Assembly: GCF_004341085.1 (NCBI RefSeq)
Contig: NZ_SLXW01000002.1
Coordinates: 992,001 to 1,056,000 of the forward strand
Reading direction: 5' to 3'
Source of the DNA: Sphingomonas sp. PP-CE-1G-424
Lineage (GTDB): Bacteria; Pseudomonadota; Alphaproteobacteria; Sphingomonadales; Sphingomonadaceae
Length of the DNA stretch: 64,000 bases
Part shown: one piece after another, positions 42,708 to 52,427 of the stretch
Layout: every line of letters starts with the position of its first letter
How positions within the stretch are numbered: the stretch's first letter is position 1
The notes under the pieces: model-generated
Database searches by the model: none
What the model saw: only the letters and a program-made list of their open reading frames with translations
Told to the model about the DNA's origin: nothing
Program-made: the position numbers and the translations under genes

Positions 42708-44957
42708 ATGGCCACCGATTTCAAAGATCCGTTCGACTCCATCGTCGACGCCCCCTTCGACAGCGCGCTGTCCGAGCGGTACCTCGTCTATGCGTTGTCG
42801 ACGATCACCGCGCGGTCGCTGCCCGACGTGCGCGACGGGATGAAGCCGGTGCATCGGCGCCTGCTCTGGGCGATGCGGCTGCTGAAGCTCGATCCCGCGC
42901 AGGGGTACAAGAAGTGCGCACGTGTCGTCGGCGACGTCATCGGTAAGTATCATCCGCACGGCGACCAGTCGGTCTACGACGCGATGGTCCGCTTGGCGCA
43001 GTCGTTCGCGATGCGCTATCCGCTGGTCGACGGGCAGGGCAATTTCGGCAATATCGACGGCGATAACGCGGCTGCCTACCGCTACACCGAGGCGCGACTG
43101 ACCCAGGTCGCGATCGACCTGATGGACGGGCTCGACGAGGACGCGGTCGCGTATCGCCCGACGTACAACGGCGAGGATCACGAACCCGAGTTGTTCCCCG
43201 GACTGTTCCCCAACCTGTTGGCGAACGGCGCTAGCGGGATCGCGGTCGGCATGGCGACGAGCATCCCGCCGCACAATGCGGCCGAACTGCTTGAGGCGGC
43301 GATCGTGCTGATCGATACGCCCGAAGCGGACGATGCGGCGATCCTGGAGCATGTGAAGGGCCCCGATTTCCCGACCGGCGGGCTGGTCGTCGATCCGCCC
43401 GCGGTCATCCGCGAATCCTACGCGACCGGGCGGGGTGGCTTTCGCGTCCGTGCGCGCTGGGAGACCGAACGTGAGAAGGGCGGCGGCTGGCAGCTGATCG
43501 TCACCGAGATCCCGTATGGCGTGCAGAAGGGCAAGCTGATCGAGCAGATCGCCGATCTGATCAACGCCAAGCGGCTGCCGATCCTCGCCGACGTGCGCGA
43601 CGAATCGGATACCGAGATCCGCATCGTGCTCGAACCGCGCAGCCGCACGGTCGATCCGCAGATCCTGATGGACGGGCTGTTCCGGCTGACCGACCTCGAG
43701 ACGCGGATCAGCCTCAACCTCAACGTCCTCGACAAGGATCGCACGCCGCGCGTGATGAGCTTGCGCGAGGCGCTGGCGGCGTGGGTCGATCACCAGTTCG
43801 TCGTGCTGCGCAGGCGTACCGAACACCGGCTGGCGAAGATCGCCGACCGGGTCGAACTGCTCGACGGGTATCTGATCGCATATCTCAATCTCGACCGCGT
43901 GATCGAGATCATCCGGACCGAGGATGAGCCCAAAAAGGTGATGATCGCCGAGTTCGCGCTGACCGATCGTCAGGCCGAAGCAATCCTCAACATGCGGCTG
44001 CGTAGCTTGCGGCGGCTGGAAGAGTTCGAGATCAAGACCGAGCGCGACAAGCTTGACAAGGAGCAGGCGACGCTCGCCGCGTTGCTCGCCGATCCGAAGA
44101 AGCAGCGCGCGCGGATGAAGCGCGACATGGCGAAGATCCGCGATCGTTATGGGTTGGAGACTCCGCTCGGCAAGCGGCGCACGACGATCGAGGAGCACGC
44201 GCCGACCCGCGACATCCCGCTCGAGGCGATGATCGAGCGCGAGCCAATTACCGTGATCCTGTCGCAGCGCGGCTGGATCCGCGCTATGAAGGGGCACAAC
44301 GATCTGGCGAGCCCGGAGGCGCTGAAGTTCAAGGAGGGTGACGGCCCGGCCTATGCATTCCATGCGCAGACCACCGACAAGCTGTTGCTCGCGGCGGAGA
44401 ACGGGCGGTTCTACACGTTGGCGGCGGACAAGCTGCCGGGCGGGCGCGGGTTCGGCGAGCCGGTGCGCGCGATGATCGATCTCGACGGCAGCGTCGGGAT
44501 CGTCGCGCTGCTGCCCGCGAGCAAGCATCCCAAGCTCCTTGTCGTTGCCACCGATGGACGTGGGTTCTCCGTGAGCAGCGCCGAAGTGATTGCCGAAACC
44601 CGCAAAGGCAAGACGGTGATGACGCCGCGGCCGGGTGCGCAGTTGAAGATCGTTCGGCCGATCGGGCCCAACGACGATTACGTTGCGGCGATCGGCGACA
44701 ACCGGAAGATGCTGGTGTTCCCGCTCGCCGAACTCGTCGAGATGACGCGCGGACAGGGGCTTCAGTTGCAGCGGTATCGCGACGGAGGGCTGGCGGATGC
44801 GATCACGTTCACGTTCGCCGATGGACTGAGCTGGGCGATGGGCGGCGGAACCGGTCGGACCAGAACCGAATCGGACCTTGGACCCTGGCGGGCGGCGCGC
44901 GGCGCGGCCGGAAGAATGCCACCGACCGGGTTCCCGCGCGATAATCGCTTTGGCTAG
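42708..44957 (+). CDS. parC: DNA topoisomerase IV subunit A
   Basis: A 749-residue type II topoisomerase subunit that separates daughter chromosomes. [19 protein letters not shown], the quinolone region [36 protein letters not shown] with the catalytic tyrosine, and [12 protein letters not shown] are typical. Where E. coli ParC has Ser80, this protein has Gln. The C-terminal beta-propeller part (from about 500) is shorter than in GyrA and lacks a GyrA box, which separates it from gyrA. Confidence 0.93.
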   Translation: MATDFKDPFDSIVDAPFDSALSERYLVYALSTITARSLPDVRDGMKPVHRRLLWAMRLLKLDPAQGYKKCARVVGDVIGKYHPHGDQSVYDAMVRLAQSFAMRYPLVDGQGNFGNIDGDNAAAYRYTEARLTQVAIDLMDGLDEDAVAYRPTYNGEDHEPELFPGLFPNLLANGASGIAVGMATSIPPHNAAELLEAAIVLIDTPEADDAAILEHVKGPDFPTGGLVVDPPAVIRESYATGRGGFRVRARWETEREKGGGWQLIVTEIPYGVQKGKLIEQIADLINAKRLPILADVRDESDTEIRIVLEPRSRTVDPQILMDGLFRLTDLETRISLNLNVLDKDRTPRVMSLREALAAWVDHQFVVLRRRTEHRLAKIADRVELLDGYLIAYLNLDRVIEIIRTEDEPKKVMIAEFALTDRQAEAILNMRLRSLRRLEEFEIKTERDKLDKEQATLAALLADPKKQRARMKRDMAKIRDRYGLETPLGKRRTTIEEHAPTRDIPLEAMIEREPITVILSQRGWIRAMKGHNDLASPEALKFKEGDGPAYAFHAQTTDKLLLAAENGRFYTLAADKLPGGRGFGEPVRAMIDLDGSVGIVALLPASKHPKLLVVATDGRGFSVSSAEVIAETRKGKTVMTPRPGAQLKIVRPIGPNDDYVAAIGDNRKMLVFPLAELVEMTRGQGLQLQRYRDGGLADAITFTFADGLSWAMGGGTGRTRTESDLGPWRAARGAAGRMPPTGFPRDNRFG

Positions 44958-45050
44958 CGTACCGTAAACCAACGACTTAACGCGATATGACGAAATGAAC
45001 CGATGCGGTTCCTTCAGTTCGTCTTAACGAAGGACGTGTATGCAATCGGT

Positions 45051-46721
45051 ATGGCATCGACAGCCCCGGATGCGACGACGCACCTGACGACCGCGACCGA
45101 TCTGGTTTCGCGCGCGCTGGAACTCATTCCGATTCCGGCCGTGCATATCCATCTCATCGACGGGGCGTTCGAGCTCTTTGCGATGAACCGGGCCTACCGT
45201 CTCGCGGGACTCGGCGTGGTTGCGGAGCGATCGCCGATGATCGTCGACCTCGGGCCGCGAATTCGGGCGTTTCTCGAGAGCCAGCAGCTGCGGATCGATA
45301 CCGACTGGACGCTGGGCGATGCGGTCGATTGCCGCTATTACCGCGTGACGATGGCGCGGACGTTCGCCTGGATGCACGACCGGTGCACCGTGAGCTTCAT
45401 CGACCAGACGTCGCAGATCCAGACCGAGCGCAGCCTCCGACGCGAAATGACGACCGACAGCCTGACGGGGTTGCCGAATCGCGAGGGATTCGAGGAACTG
45501 ATCGAGACCGTGCCCGACCGTAGCATCAGCGCGGTGCTCGCGGTCGATATCGATCGGTTCGGTCGGCTGAACTCGTGCCTGGGATCGCTGGCGGGCGACG
45601 AACTGCTGATCACCGTGGCGCGGCGGATCAAGGGTGCGTTGCGCGGACGCGACATGCTGGCACGGATCGGCGGCGATCAGTTCGGGATACTGATGACCAT
45701 CGACGACGATCGCGAGGAGGCCCACGCGCTCGCCGAACGGATCCAGCGGACGCTGACCACGCCGTTCCGGCTGACCGACTATGAGATCAGCGTCGAGTGT
45801 TCGGTGGGTATCGCCTATGGTGGGGACGACGCGAGCGATGTCGCCGAGCTGATCCGCCACGCCCAGTTCGCGGTGAAGCGCGCCAAGGCCAGCGGCCTCG
45901 CCGAGAGTTATCTGCCGCAGGATTTCGCGATCGCGCGCGCGCAGTTCAGCATGGAAACCGCGCTGCGCCGGGCGATCGAGAATCGCGAGCTGCGGCTTGC
46001 GTATCAGCCGATCTGCGATCTTTCCAGCGGCCGGATCGTCTCGTTCGAGGCGCTGGCGCGGTGGACCGATGCGAGCGGTCAGCGGCATTGCCCGACCACC
46101 TTCATCCCGGTGGCCGAGGAATCCGGGCTGATCGTGCCGCTGGGGCGCTGGGCGATCGACGAGGCGGCCCGAACGCTGGCAGCCTGGGATGCGCGGTTTG
46201 GCGGCGATTGCGGCGTCCGGCTGGCGGTGAACCTGTCGGCGATCCAGCTCCAGCGCGACGCGATCGCACCGGTGGTGGAGGCCGCGCTCGCATCGACCGG
46301 GCTCGCGGGCGACCGGTTCACGCTCGAATTGACCGAGAGTGCGATCGTCACCGATCCGGATCGTATCGCCAAGACGATGCACGCGCTGAAGGCGCTCGGC
46401 ACGACGCTCGCGATGGACGATTTTGGAACCGGCTATTCGAACCTCGCCTACCTCCAGAAGCTGCCGATCGACGTGCTCAAGATCGACCGCAGCTTCGTCA
46501 CCGGCATGCTCGCGGACCGCGACAAGGTCTCGATCGTCCGCGCGATCCTGAGCCTCGCGCAGGCGCTGGGCATGAAGACGACCGCCGAAGGCGTCGAGAC
46601 GTTCGACCTAGCGCAGACGCTGACCGCGCTCGGGTGCACCTATGGGCAAGGATATTTCTACGCGCGGCCGCTCGAAGCGGATGCGGCGTATGCGATGATC
46701 GTTCCTGCCGAGGTAGGCTAG
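45051..46721 (+). CDS. GGDEF-EAL protein, probable c-di-GMP phosphodiesterase
   Basis: About 556 residues. An N-terminal PAS-like part (about 15-125) precedes a GGDEF domain whose signature is RIGGDQF, so the second acidic residue is replaced. The EAL domain keeps its motifs: FEALARW, NLSAIQL, ELTES, DDFGTGYSNL, LKIDRSF and AEGVET. That suggests phosphodiesterase rather than cyclase activity, with the GGDEF part as GTP sensor at most. No membrane span. Start uncertain: ATG 45003 and GTG 45036 are alternatives. Confidence 0.85.
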   Translation: MASTAPDATTHLTTATDLVSRALELIPIPAVHIHLIDGAFELFAMNRAYRLAGLGVVAERSPMIVDLGPRIRAFLESQQLRIDTDWTLGDAVDCRYYRVTMARTFAWMHDRCTVSFIDQTSQIQTERSLRREMTTDSLTGLPNREGFEELIETVPDRSISAVLAVDIDRFGRLNSCLGSLAGDELLITVARRIKGALRGRDMLARIGGDQFGILMTIDDDREEAHALAERIQRTLTTPFRLTDYEISVECSVGIAYGGDDASDVAELIRHAQFAVKRAKASGLAESYLPQDFAIARAQFSMETALRRAIENRELRLAYQPICDLSSGRIVSFEALARWTDASGQRHCPTTFIPVAEESGLIVPLGRWAIDEAARTLAAWDARFGGDCGVRLAVNLSAIQLQRDAIAPVVEAALASTGLAGDRFTLELTESAIVTDPDRIAKTMHALKALGTTLAMDDFGTGYSNLAYLQKLPIDVLKIDRSFVTGMLADRDKVSIVRAILSLAQALGMKTTAEGVETFDLAQTLTALGCTYGQGYFYARPLEADAAYAMIVPAEVG

Positions 46722-46794
46722 GCCAGGCGAACGCATGGCCGTCGCCTCAGCCTCACCGAAGTGAAGGCTGGAGCCGGGGCGGGGGAAGCGGCGA

Positions 46795-47967
46795 CTAAAG
46801 TACCGCTGCTGCGACCATCTCGTCGGCGATGACCGCGACCCTCGCTGCATCGGGAAAGCCCTCGGCGATCCAGCGCGTCTCGACCTGACGAAGCATCGCG
46901 GCGACCTCCGGCCCCCTGCGCAGGCCGCGTTCCACGAGCGCCCCGCCGGAGAACGGGAACGCGGGCGGCGTCCAGTCCTTGATGGCCGAGACGTCTTCGC
47001 CGGCAACCAGCAGGCGGTCGATCGCGACGGTCGTGCCAACGCGGTAGGCGAGTGCCTGCGGGCCTTCCTCGCCGGGGCCGGCGGTGGCGGCGATCAGGCG
47101 CTTGCGGTCGGTGTTAGAGAGCTTCAGACGCGCGCCGACGGCTTCGGCCGCAGCGGGGGCGATCGTCATCGCGAGCCGGCGGATCGGGTCCGGGGCGATG
47201 CCCGCCGTCGTTTCGCGGTCGGCGAGGAGGGCAAGGCGCTCGGCACCGGCCGCATCGATCTCCGGCAACACCGCACGAAAGATGCCGCGCTCGACCATCA
47301 GCGCGACGACGGGCACGGCGTTGGCCGCGACCAGCAGCTTCAGAACTTCGCTCGCGACGCGTTCGCGGGAAAGCGCCATCAGGTCGTTGGCACGTGCGGT
47401 GCAGGCGTCGAGCCCGGCTTCGTCGATCGCGGTGCCGAACCGCGCGTGGAAGCGGAAGAAGCGGAGGATGCGCAGATGATCCTCGGCAATCCGCTGCAAC
47501 GGGTCGCCAATGAAGCGCACGCGCCGTGCCGCGAGATCGTCCAGGCCGCCGAAATAATCGAAGATTTCGCCGGTCGCGGGATCCGCGTAGAGCGCGTTCA
47601 TCGTGAAGTCGCGGCGCGCCGCATCCTCGCGCCAGTCGTCGGTATAGGCGATGATCGCGTGGCGACCGTCGGTCGAGACGTCGCGGCGCAGTGTCGTCAC
47701 TTCGACCGGCCCTGCGGCGGTGACCGCGGTGATCGTGCCGTGTGCGAGCCCGGTCGGGACCGCCTTGATCCGCGCATCCTGAAGTCGCTCGATCACCTCC
47801 TGCGGGGGCAGGCGGGTGGCGATATCAACATCGGCGACGTCGATCCCGAGCAGGGTATCGCGCACCGCGCCACCGACGAAGCGCGACTCGCCCTCCGCCG
47901 CGCCGAGAACCCTGGTCAGTGCTGCGAGGCCGTCCCGCTCGCGCCACGGCGCAGCCGGGAGTATCAA
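46795..47967 (-). CDS. CCA tRNA nucleotidyltransferase / poly(A) polymerase family
   Basis: About 390 residues. Class II nucleotidyltransferase head: RFVGGAVRDTLLG, VADVDIATRLPP with the catalytic D-x-D, VEVTTLRRDVSTDGR, then ARRDFTMNALY and the FIGDPLQRIAEDHLRILRFFRF block. It completes or repairs tRNA 3' ends. TTG 47967 is the preferred start: it overlaps the NUDIX stop and has GAGG 5 nt upstream; GTG 47973 is possible. Confidence 0.88.
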   Translation of the reverse strand: MILPAAPWRERDGLAALTRVLGAAEGESRFVGGAVRDTLLGIDVADVDIATRLPPQEVIERLQDARIKAVPTGLAHGTITAVTAAGPVEVTTLRRDVSTDGRHAIIAYTDDWREDAARRDFTMNALYADPATGEIFDYFGGLDDLAARRVRFIGDPLQRIAEDHLRILRFFRFHARFGTAIDEAGLDACTARANDLMALSRERVASEVLKLLVAANAVPVVALMVERGIFRAVLPEIDAAGAERLALLADRETTAGIAPDPIRRLAMTIAPAAAEAVGARLKLSNTDRKRLIAATAGPGEEGPQALAYRVGTTVAIDRLLVAGEDVSAIKDWTPPAFPFSGGALVERGLRRGPEVAAMLRQVETRWIAEGFPDAARVAVIADEMVAAAVL

Positions 47968-48560
47968 GACCACCTCAGGCGGCGGGCGAGGTTGACGATC
48001 ATCGCCGCGGTCGCGCCCCAGATGCGGCGCTCGTTCCACATGATCTCGTAATAATGCCGATCGTGGCCGTGCCATTCGAGCGTCGCCTCGACATGGTTGG
48101 CTTGATCAAGCAGGAACGCGAGCGGGACTTCGAAGACGCTGGCGACTTCCGCTTCGCTCGGCGTGAAGATCAGGTCGGGCGGGATGATCCCGATCACCGG
48201 CGTCACCTGGAACCCGGTGACGGTGCGGTAGCTGTCGGCCTCGCCGATCACGCGGACCTTGTCGCGGGGGAGGGCGATCTCCTCCTCGGATTCGCGCAGG
48301 GCCGCGGTCACGACGTCCTCGCCGGGATCGATCCGACCGCCGGGGAACGCGATCTGGCCGGGGTGGCGGCTCATCGTGTCGGTGCGCTGCGTCAGGATCA
48401 CGCCCGGATCGGCGCGGTCGGTCACCGCGATCAGCACCGCGGCGGGGAGCAGCGTATCGGCCGCGGTGAGGTCGCCGTCATGCTGGTCGCCGGTGAGCAG
48501 GATCATGTGCGACCCGGCGCCCTTCGCCAGCGCCGCGGTCAGCCGTTCCGTCAGATTCAT
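47964..48560 (-). CDS. NUDIX hydrolase, CoA pyrophosphatase-like
   Basis: A 198-residue enzyme from ATG 48560. The NUDIX box GGRIDPGEDVVTAALRESEEE is complete except for the usual final glycine position, preceded by SRHPGQIAFPG, the feature of CoA pyrophosphatases. It starts inside the DUF1285 stop and overlaps the CCA nucleotidyltransferase, an arrangement conserved in many alphaproteobacteria. Confidence 0.88.
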   Translation of the reverse strand: MNLTERLTAALAKGAGSHMILLTGDQHDGDLTAADTLLPAAVLIAVTDRADPGVILTQRTDTMSRHPGQIAFPGGRIDPGEDVVTAALRESEEEIALPRDKVRVIGEADSYRTVTGFQVTPVIGIIPPDLIFTPSEAEVASVFEVPLAFLLDQANHVEATLEWHGHDRHYYEIMWNERRIWGATAAMIVNLARRLRWS

Positions 48561-49123
48561 GCAGCGGGCTCCAGCGGGAAGAACGCGCCGTCGCTCCACA
48601 GCCCGGCGGGGGTCGCATCGTCGGCGATCGCGCGCTCGGCGAGTTCGTAATAGACCGAGCGGACGACCAGCGCCTCCATCCCGCCACGCACCGCGAGGTA
48701 GGGGCGAGGGCCGTCGGTATCCTCGACGAAGCGCAGCGGATGCTCCGGGCCTGCGGTGACGAGGTCGCCGGTGTTGAGCCGGAAGGCGAGCTTCGAGTCG
48801 CGACCGCTGCCCTCCGCCTTCATCTCGACCGCGATGAAGGCGGCGTCCTCGACCTCGATATCGAGCTTCTCGACCGGCGTGACGAGGACGTGGCTGCCGT
48901 CGGGTTCGCGCCGCAGGATCGTCGAGAACAGCCGGACCATCGCCGGGCGGCCGATCGGCGAGCCCTGATGATACCAAGTCCCGTCGCGCGCGATCCGCAT
49001 CTCGCTGTCGCCGCAATGCGTCGGGTTCCATTTCTCGACGGGCGGGAGCTTGGCTTCCTCGACCAACCGCGCGATTTCCGCGAGGCTGAGCGAGGCGATA
49101 TCGGGGATGGGGTCCATGGGCAT
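48557..49123 (-). CDS. DUF1285 protein
   Basis: A 188-residue soluble protein: VEKWNPTHCGDSEMRIARDGTWYHQGSPIGRPAMVRLFSTIL read in parts gives the family signature, followed by VTPVEKLDIEVEDAAFIAVEM and RPYLAVRGGMEALV. Function unknown. First gene of the DUF1285-NUDIX-CCA operon, with 4-bp overlap to the next gene. Confidence 0.9.
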   Translation of the reverse strand: MPMDPIPDIASLSLAEIARLVEEAKLPPVEKWNPTHCGDSEMRIARDGTWYHQGSPIGRPAMVRLFSTILRREPDGSHVLVTPVEKLDIEVEDAAFIAVEMKAEGSGRDSKLAFRLNTGDLVTAGPEHPLRFVEDTDGPRPYLAVRGGMEALVVRSVYYELAERAIADDATPAGLWSDGAFFPLEPAA

Positions 49124-49166
49124 GGCGGCGGACTAGGCGGGCGGGGGGGCTAGGTAAAGCGGCGGC

Positions 49167-49688
49167 TTATGCGGATGCGGTGACTGGCATGCGCGGACCC
49201 AGCATTCCGGTGCCGTCCGGGACCGCTTCGCCGCGTGCGAGCAGGCGGTGGCGCTCGACAGGGCCGGGCGCGTTCCAGCGGGCGGTGCGGTCTGCGGTGA
49301 AGCCGAAGAACCGGCCGTAATAGTCGGGATCGCCGATCAGCATGAGCGCCTCGCCGAGGCCGTTCGCTGCGGCGGCATCGAGGACCTGCGCGACGAGGCC
49401 GCGGCCGATGCCGTCGCCCTGCCGGGTCGGGGCGACGGCGACCGGACCGACCATCACCAGCGGGCTCTCGCGGTCGTCGCCGATCAGCGCGATCGGCCAG
49501 CACTGGATCGAGCCGACCAGCGCGCCGTCCTCGACTGCTGCGAAGCTCAGCGCGGCGATTGGCCTGCCGGGACCCCGGATCTTGTAGGCGGTTCGGGTGA
49601 ACCGGTCCGGGCCAAACGCGGCATCGAGCAGCATCTCGACCGCGGTCGGATTGATCGTGTCGAGGGGGACGAGCGTAATCACCGGCAT
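49167..49688 (-). CDS. GNAT N-acetyltransferase
   Basis: A 173-residue enzyme from ATG 49688; the longer frame upstream is unlikely. VGPVAVAPTRQGDGIGRGLVAQVLDAA is the acetyl-CoA binding motif A, and LIGDPDYYGRFFGF the typical motif B of the YhbS-like group. Substrate unknown. It stands alone, divergent from folB. Confidence 0.85.
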   Translation of the reverse strand: MPVITLVPLDTINPTAVEMLLDAAFGPDRFTRTAYKIRGPGRPIAALSFAAVEDGALVGSIQCWPIALIGDDRESPLVMVGPVAVAPTRQGDGIGRGLVAQVLDAAAANGLGEALMLIGDPDYYGRFFGFTADRTARWNAPGPVERHRLLARGEAVPDGTGMLGPRMPVTASA

Positions 49689-49858
49689 CTCCTGCCCCGA
49701 AGGCGTCCGAGCATGAACGGCGAGGGCAGCGCGCTTTAGCCTTGGCGAGGCTGAACGCAAGAATAACCGGGGGTGAGACGCGCGTAGGGGATCGGCATCG
49801 CATCGCCCCGTCGAACAGCCGACTTTCATCTCGGCGTGCGTCTGCTAGAGGCGCGGCG

Positions 49859-50230
49859 ATGGAAGACAGTCTTCAACTCGAAGTCCACGATCTCGAAGTG
49901 CAGGTCCTGACCGGCATCTATTCGGAGGAGACGCACCTGCCGCAGCCGCTGCGGATCTCGCTGACCGTCGACATGGTCTGCCCGAAGCGCTTCGCGCCGG
50001 ATACGCCGCTGTCGGCGTCGAAGAATTACCTCGACCTGAAGAACGCGGCGACCACCGCGCTGCCGCCCGGTGTGCATTTCACGCTGATCGAAGGCGTCGC
50101 GGATCACATCTGCGAGACGCTGTTCCTGCAGGATGCGCGCGTGCTGCGCGTGCAGGTGAAGATCGTGAAACTGGCGATCGCCGAGGCGGACGAAGCGATC
50201 GGCGCGACTCTCGTCCGCCATCGCCGCTGA
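49859..50230 (+). CDS. folB: dihydroneopterin aldolase
   Basis: A 123-residue folate-pathway enzyme. LEVHDLEVQVLTGIYSEETHLPQPLRISL at the start holds the substrate-binding glutamate, NYLDLKNA the conserved tyrosine region and LIEGVADHICETL the C-terminal glutamate motif; VKIVKLAIAEADEAIGATLVR ends it with the catalytic lysine region. Normal length. ATG 49859 begins the conserved part. Confidence 0.88.
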   Translation: MEDSLQLEVHDLEVQVLTGIYSEETHLPQPLRISLTVDMVCPKRFAPDTPLSASKNYLDLKNAATTALPPGVHFTLIEGVADHICETLFLQDARVLRVQVKIVKLAIAEADEAIGATLVRHRR

Positions 50231-50243
50231 TCCGCGGAGCCGA

Positions 50244-50537
50244 ATGGTGCGGCTGATACTCGAATCGGACGGCGACATCGTCTCGCTGATCCGGAGTGCC
50301 GAGGCCGAGTCGATCGTCGTCATCGTGCGACCGCCCGCGAACGCGCTGTGGACGGCATTGGCACGCGCTGCGATTCCACCGCTGGCGATCGAGCGCGCAC
50401 CGGGCTGCCGGGTCAACGCGGTATTCGCCGAGGAGGGCGCGCGCGACGCCGATGTCGATGCCGCCGCGGACTTCCTCGACCACGCTCGATCGACCACCGG
50501 TCAGATCATAGACGTTCGCCCGCCTGCGCTCGGCTAG
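50244..50537 (+). CDS. hypothetical protein downstream of folB
   Basis: A 97-residue alpha-beta protein (LILESDGDIVSLIRSAEAESIVVIVRPPANALW) that starts 14 bp after folB and is likely co-transcribed. The VVIVRPPANALWTALARAAI stretch looks like half a Rossmann-type sheet. No family recognised. Confidence 0.65.
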   Translation: MVRLILESDGDIVSLIRSAEAESIVVIVRPPANALWTALARAAIPPLAIERAPGCRVNAVFAEEGARDADVDAAADFLDHARSTTGQIIDVRPPALG

Positions 50538-51418
50538 AGTTTGCGCGTTCGACCGCAGGGGCCGAGCGCCTTCAGCACGAAGGCATAGTCCTCGCGCGCG
50601 ACGACTGCGTCGGCGGCTTCGAGCGACTTGGTGCTGTGGTCCGGCAGCGTCGACGGCAGTGCGCACGTCAGGCGATACCACAGCAATGTGTCGGGCTTGG
50701 GCGGTGCGGCCGATTCGTCGACGATCTCGCTCAGCGCCACCGCCCAGCGCGGCTGCTCGCCGGGGCGACGGAGGATCGAGAGCGACACGGGGCGTTGATC
50801 GGCCGTTGTCAGGAAGATCTGCGTTTCGCCCTCGCCGGGCAGCGCGCCGGCCACATGGAAGGCGTTGCCGACACCGGTGATGACCGGCGGCGCATCGGTC
50901 GCCAGGGCCGCTTCCGCGATCTGGCGGACGGTGGCCTGCGCGGCGGGTGTCCAGTCGATCTGCGCATCCGGCGCGACGAGCTGCACCTGGTTGACCGAGC
51001 CGGCGACCGGCCGTGCGAACAGCAACACCCGCGCCTTCTTGAATTTGGGGATGCGGCCGCGCGTGTCGGGGCCGACGTCGAGCAGGTAGCCGATTCGGGG
51101 CGGCAGGCCGTTTGCGCCCCGGATCAGCGTCCCGACATCGACCTCGACATAAAGTCTAACCTGTCCCGAAGTGAGACCAGGTGCCTCCGACGGCTTGATC
51201 CGGGCGGTCGATCGGACGGTCGCATCGGCGATCACGGGCGCCGACAGGACGAGATCGGCAAGGTCCGAATATTGGAAGGACGATGCCGCGGACGACGGGC
51301 CGGATGACGGCGCATTTGTCGGATAACCGGGGGAAACGGCGGTCTGGGACGCAGAAATCGGTCCCGCCGCCAAAGCGATGATGCTGACGCAAGCCGTAAC
51401 GTGAAAGGAGATTTTCAT
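50534..51418 (-). CDS. secreted protein, conserved style, unknown
   Basis: A 294-residue protein with a signal peptide (SFHVTACVSIIALAAGPISA), a disordered S/P/A-rich spacer and a beta-rich domain (YSDLADLVLSAPVIADATVRS ... IGYLLDVGPDTRGRIPKF ... VLLFARPVAG). It overlaps the preceding plus gene by 4 bp at its 3' end and diverges from tonB across 225 bp. Function unknown. Confidence 0.75.
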   Translation of the reverse strand: MKISFHVTACVSIIALAAGPISASQTAVSPGYPTNAPSSGPSSAASSFQYSDLADLVLSAPVIADATVRSTARIKPSEAPGLTSGQVRLYVEVDVGTLIRGANGLPPRIGYLLDVGPDTRGRIPKFKKARVLLFARPVAGSVNQVQLVAPDAQIDWTPAAQATVRQIAEAALATDAPPVITGVGNAFHVAGALPGEGETQIFLTTADQRPVSLSILRRPGEQPRWAVALSEIVDESAAPPKPDTLLWYRLTCALPSTLPDHSTKSLEAADAVVAREDYAFVLKALGPCGRTRKL

Positions 51419-51642
51419 CGCTTTGCGCTACGCCATCGGAGCTGAACGATACAGAAATAATTCTGCCATCCCGAGGTTGTACGTTTGTTGCGTCCGACAA
51501 AGCGTTTGCGTGTCGCGGAACGTGGCGATAGGACTCGGGTACTGCCCCGTGGTTATTCCGGCCAACGGCAGACGTATGCGTCGCGCACTTGGTGCGAACA
51601 CGTGCGTACGGAGCAGGCAGATTAAGGGAGTGTCGTTTCTGA

Positions 51643-52320
51643 ATGGCCTATACTGACCAGAAGATGTCCGGAGGCAAAATCGTCGCGATCGTGATCGTCG
51701 CGCTGATTCATGCGGCCTTGGGCTACGCTTTCGTCACGGGCCTCGCGTATCAGTACGTGAAAAAGGCCCAAGAAAAGATGACGACGTTCGACGTGGAGCC
51801 GCCACCGCCGCCGCCTCCGCCCGACGAGCCCCCGCCGCCGCCGCCTGACCAGCCCAACCTGCCGCCGCCACCGACTACGGTCGTGACGCCGCCGCCGGTC
51901 GTTGTAACGCCGCAGCCAGCGCCCGCGCTGACGACGTCGAGCATCATCCCGAAGTTCCAGCCGACGGCTCCGCCGGCTCCGCCGTCGCCGGCGGTGGCGC
52001 CAGCGCCGCCCGCTCCGGTGGTCAGCAAGGCGGCCGGTGCGAAGGGTGATCCTGCGCAGTGGGTTTCGACGGACGATTATCCGCCGAGTTCGCTGCGTGC
52101 CGAGGAAGAAGGCACCGTCGGGATCGCCTGGGACATCAACACCCAGGGTCGCGTCGAGAACTGCCGCGTCACATCGTCGAGCGGATCGTCCGCGCTGGAT
52201 CGGGCCGCTTGCGCCGCGATCACACGGCGTGGTCGGTATTCGCCGGCAGTGGACACGGCGGGCAATCCGATCCGGTCGAGCTCTTCGCGTCGCGTGACGT
52301 GGAAGATCCCGCCTCAGTGA
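51643..52320 (+). CDS. tonB: energy transducer TonB
   Basis: A 225-residue TonB. One N-terminal membrane span (residues 11-33, GKIVAIVIVALIHAALGYAF), a proline-rich periplasmic rod (residues 50-130, runs of PPPPPP) and a C-terminal domain with YPPSSLRAEEEGTVGIAWDI and a late SSRRVTWKIPPQ strand. It passes proton-motive energy from ExbB/ExbD to outer-membrane receptors. First gene of the operon. Confidence 0.93.
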   Translation: MAYTDQKMSGGKIVAIVIVALIHAALGYAFVTGLAYQYVKKAQEKMTTFDVEPPPPPPPPDEPPPPPPDQPNLPPPPTTVVTPPPVVVTPQPAPALTTSSIIPKFQPTAPPAPPSPAVAPAPPAPVVSKAAGAKGDPAQWVSTDDYPPSSLRAEEEGTVGIAWDINTQGRVENCRVTSSSGSSALDRAACAAITRRGRYSPAVDTAGNPIRSSSSRRVTWKIPPQ

Positions 52321-52427
52321 TTTGGGCCAGGGATTATCGGGCCTGATGATTTGGGCCTGATACTCTGGTCAGTTTACGCTGCACCTTTCGTTTCAGACAT
52401 AGACTATAGTCAGAGGACTAACCGAAC

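Noticed and set aside
42693..44972. A 759-codon minus-strand frame opposite parC
   Set aside because: ParC motifs are complete on the plus strand; the opposite frame has arginine- and histidine-rich antisense composition.
45024..46382. A 452-codon minus-strand frame opposite the GGDEF-EAL gene
   Set aside because: Antisense shadow of a gene with all EAL motifs.
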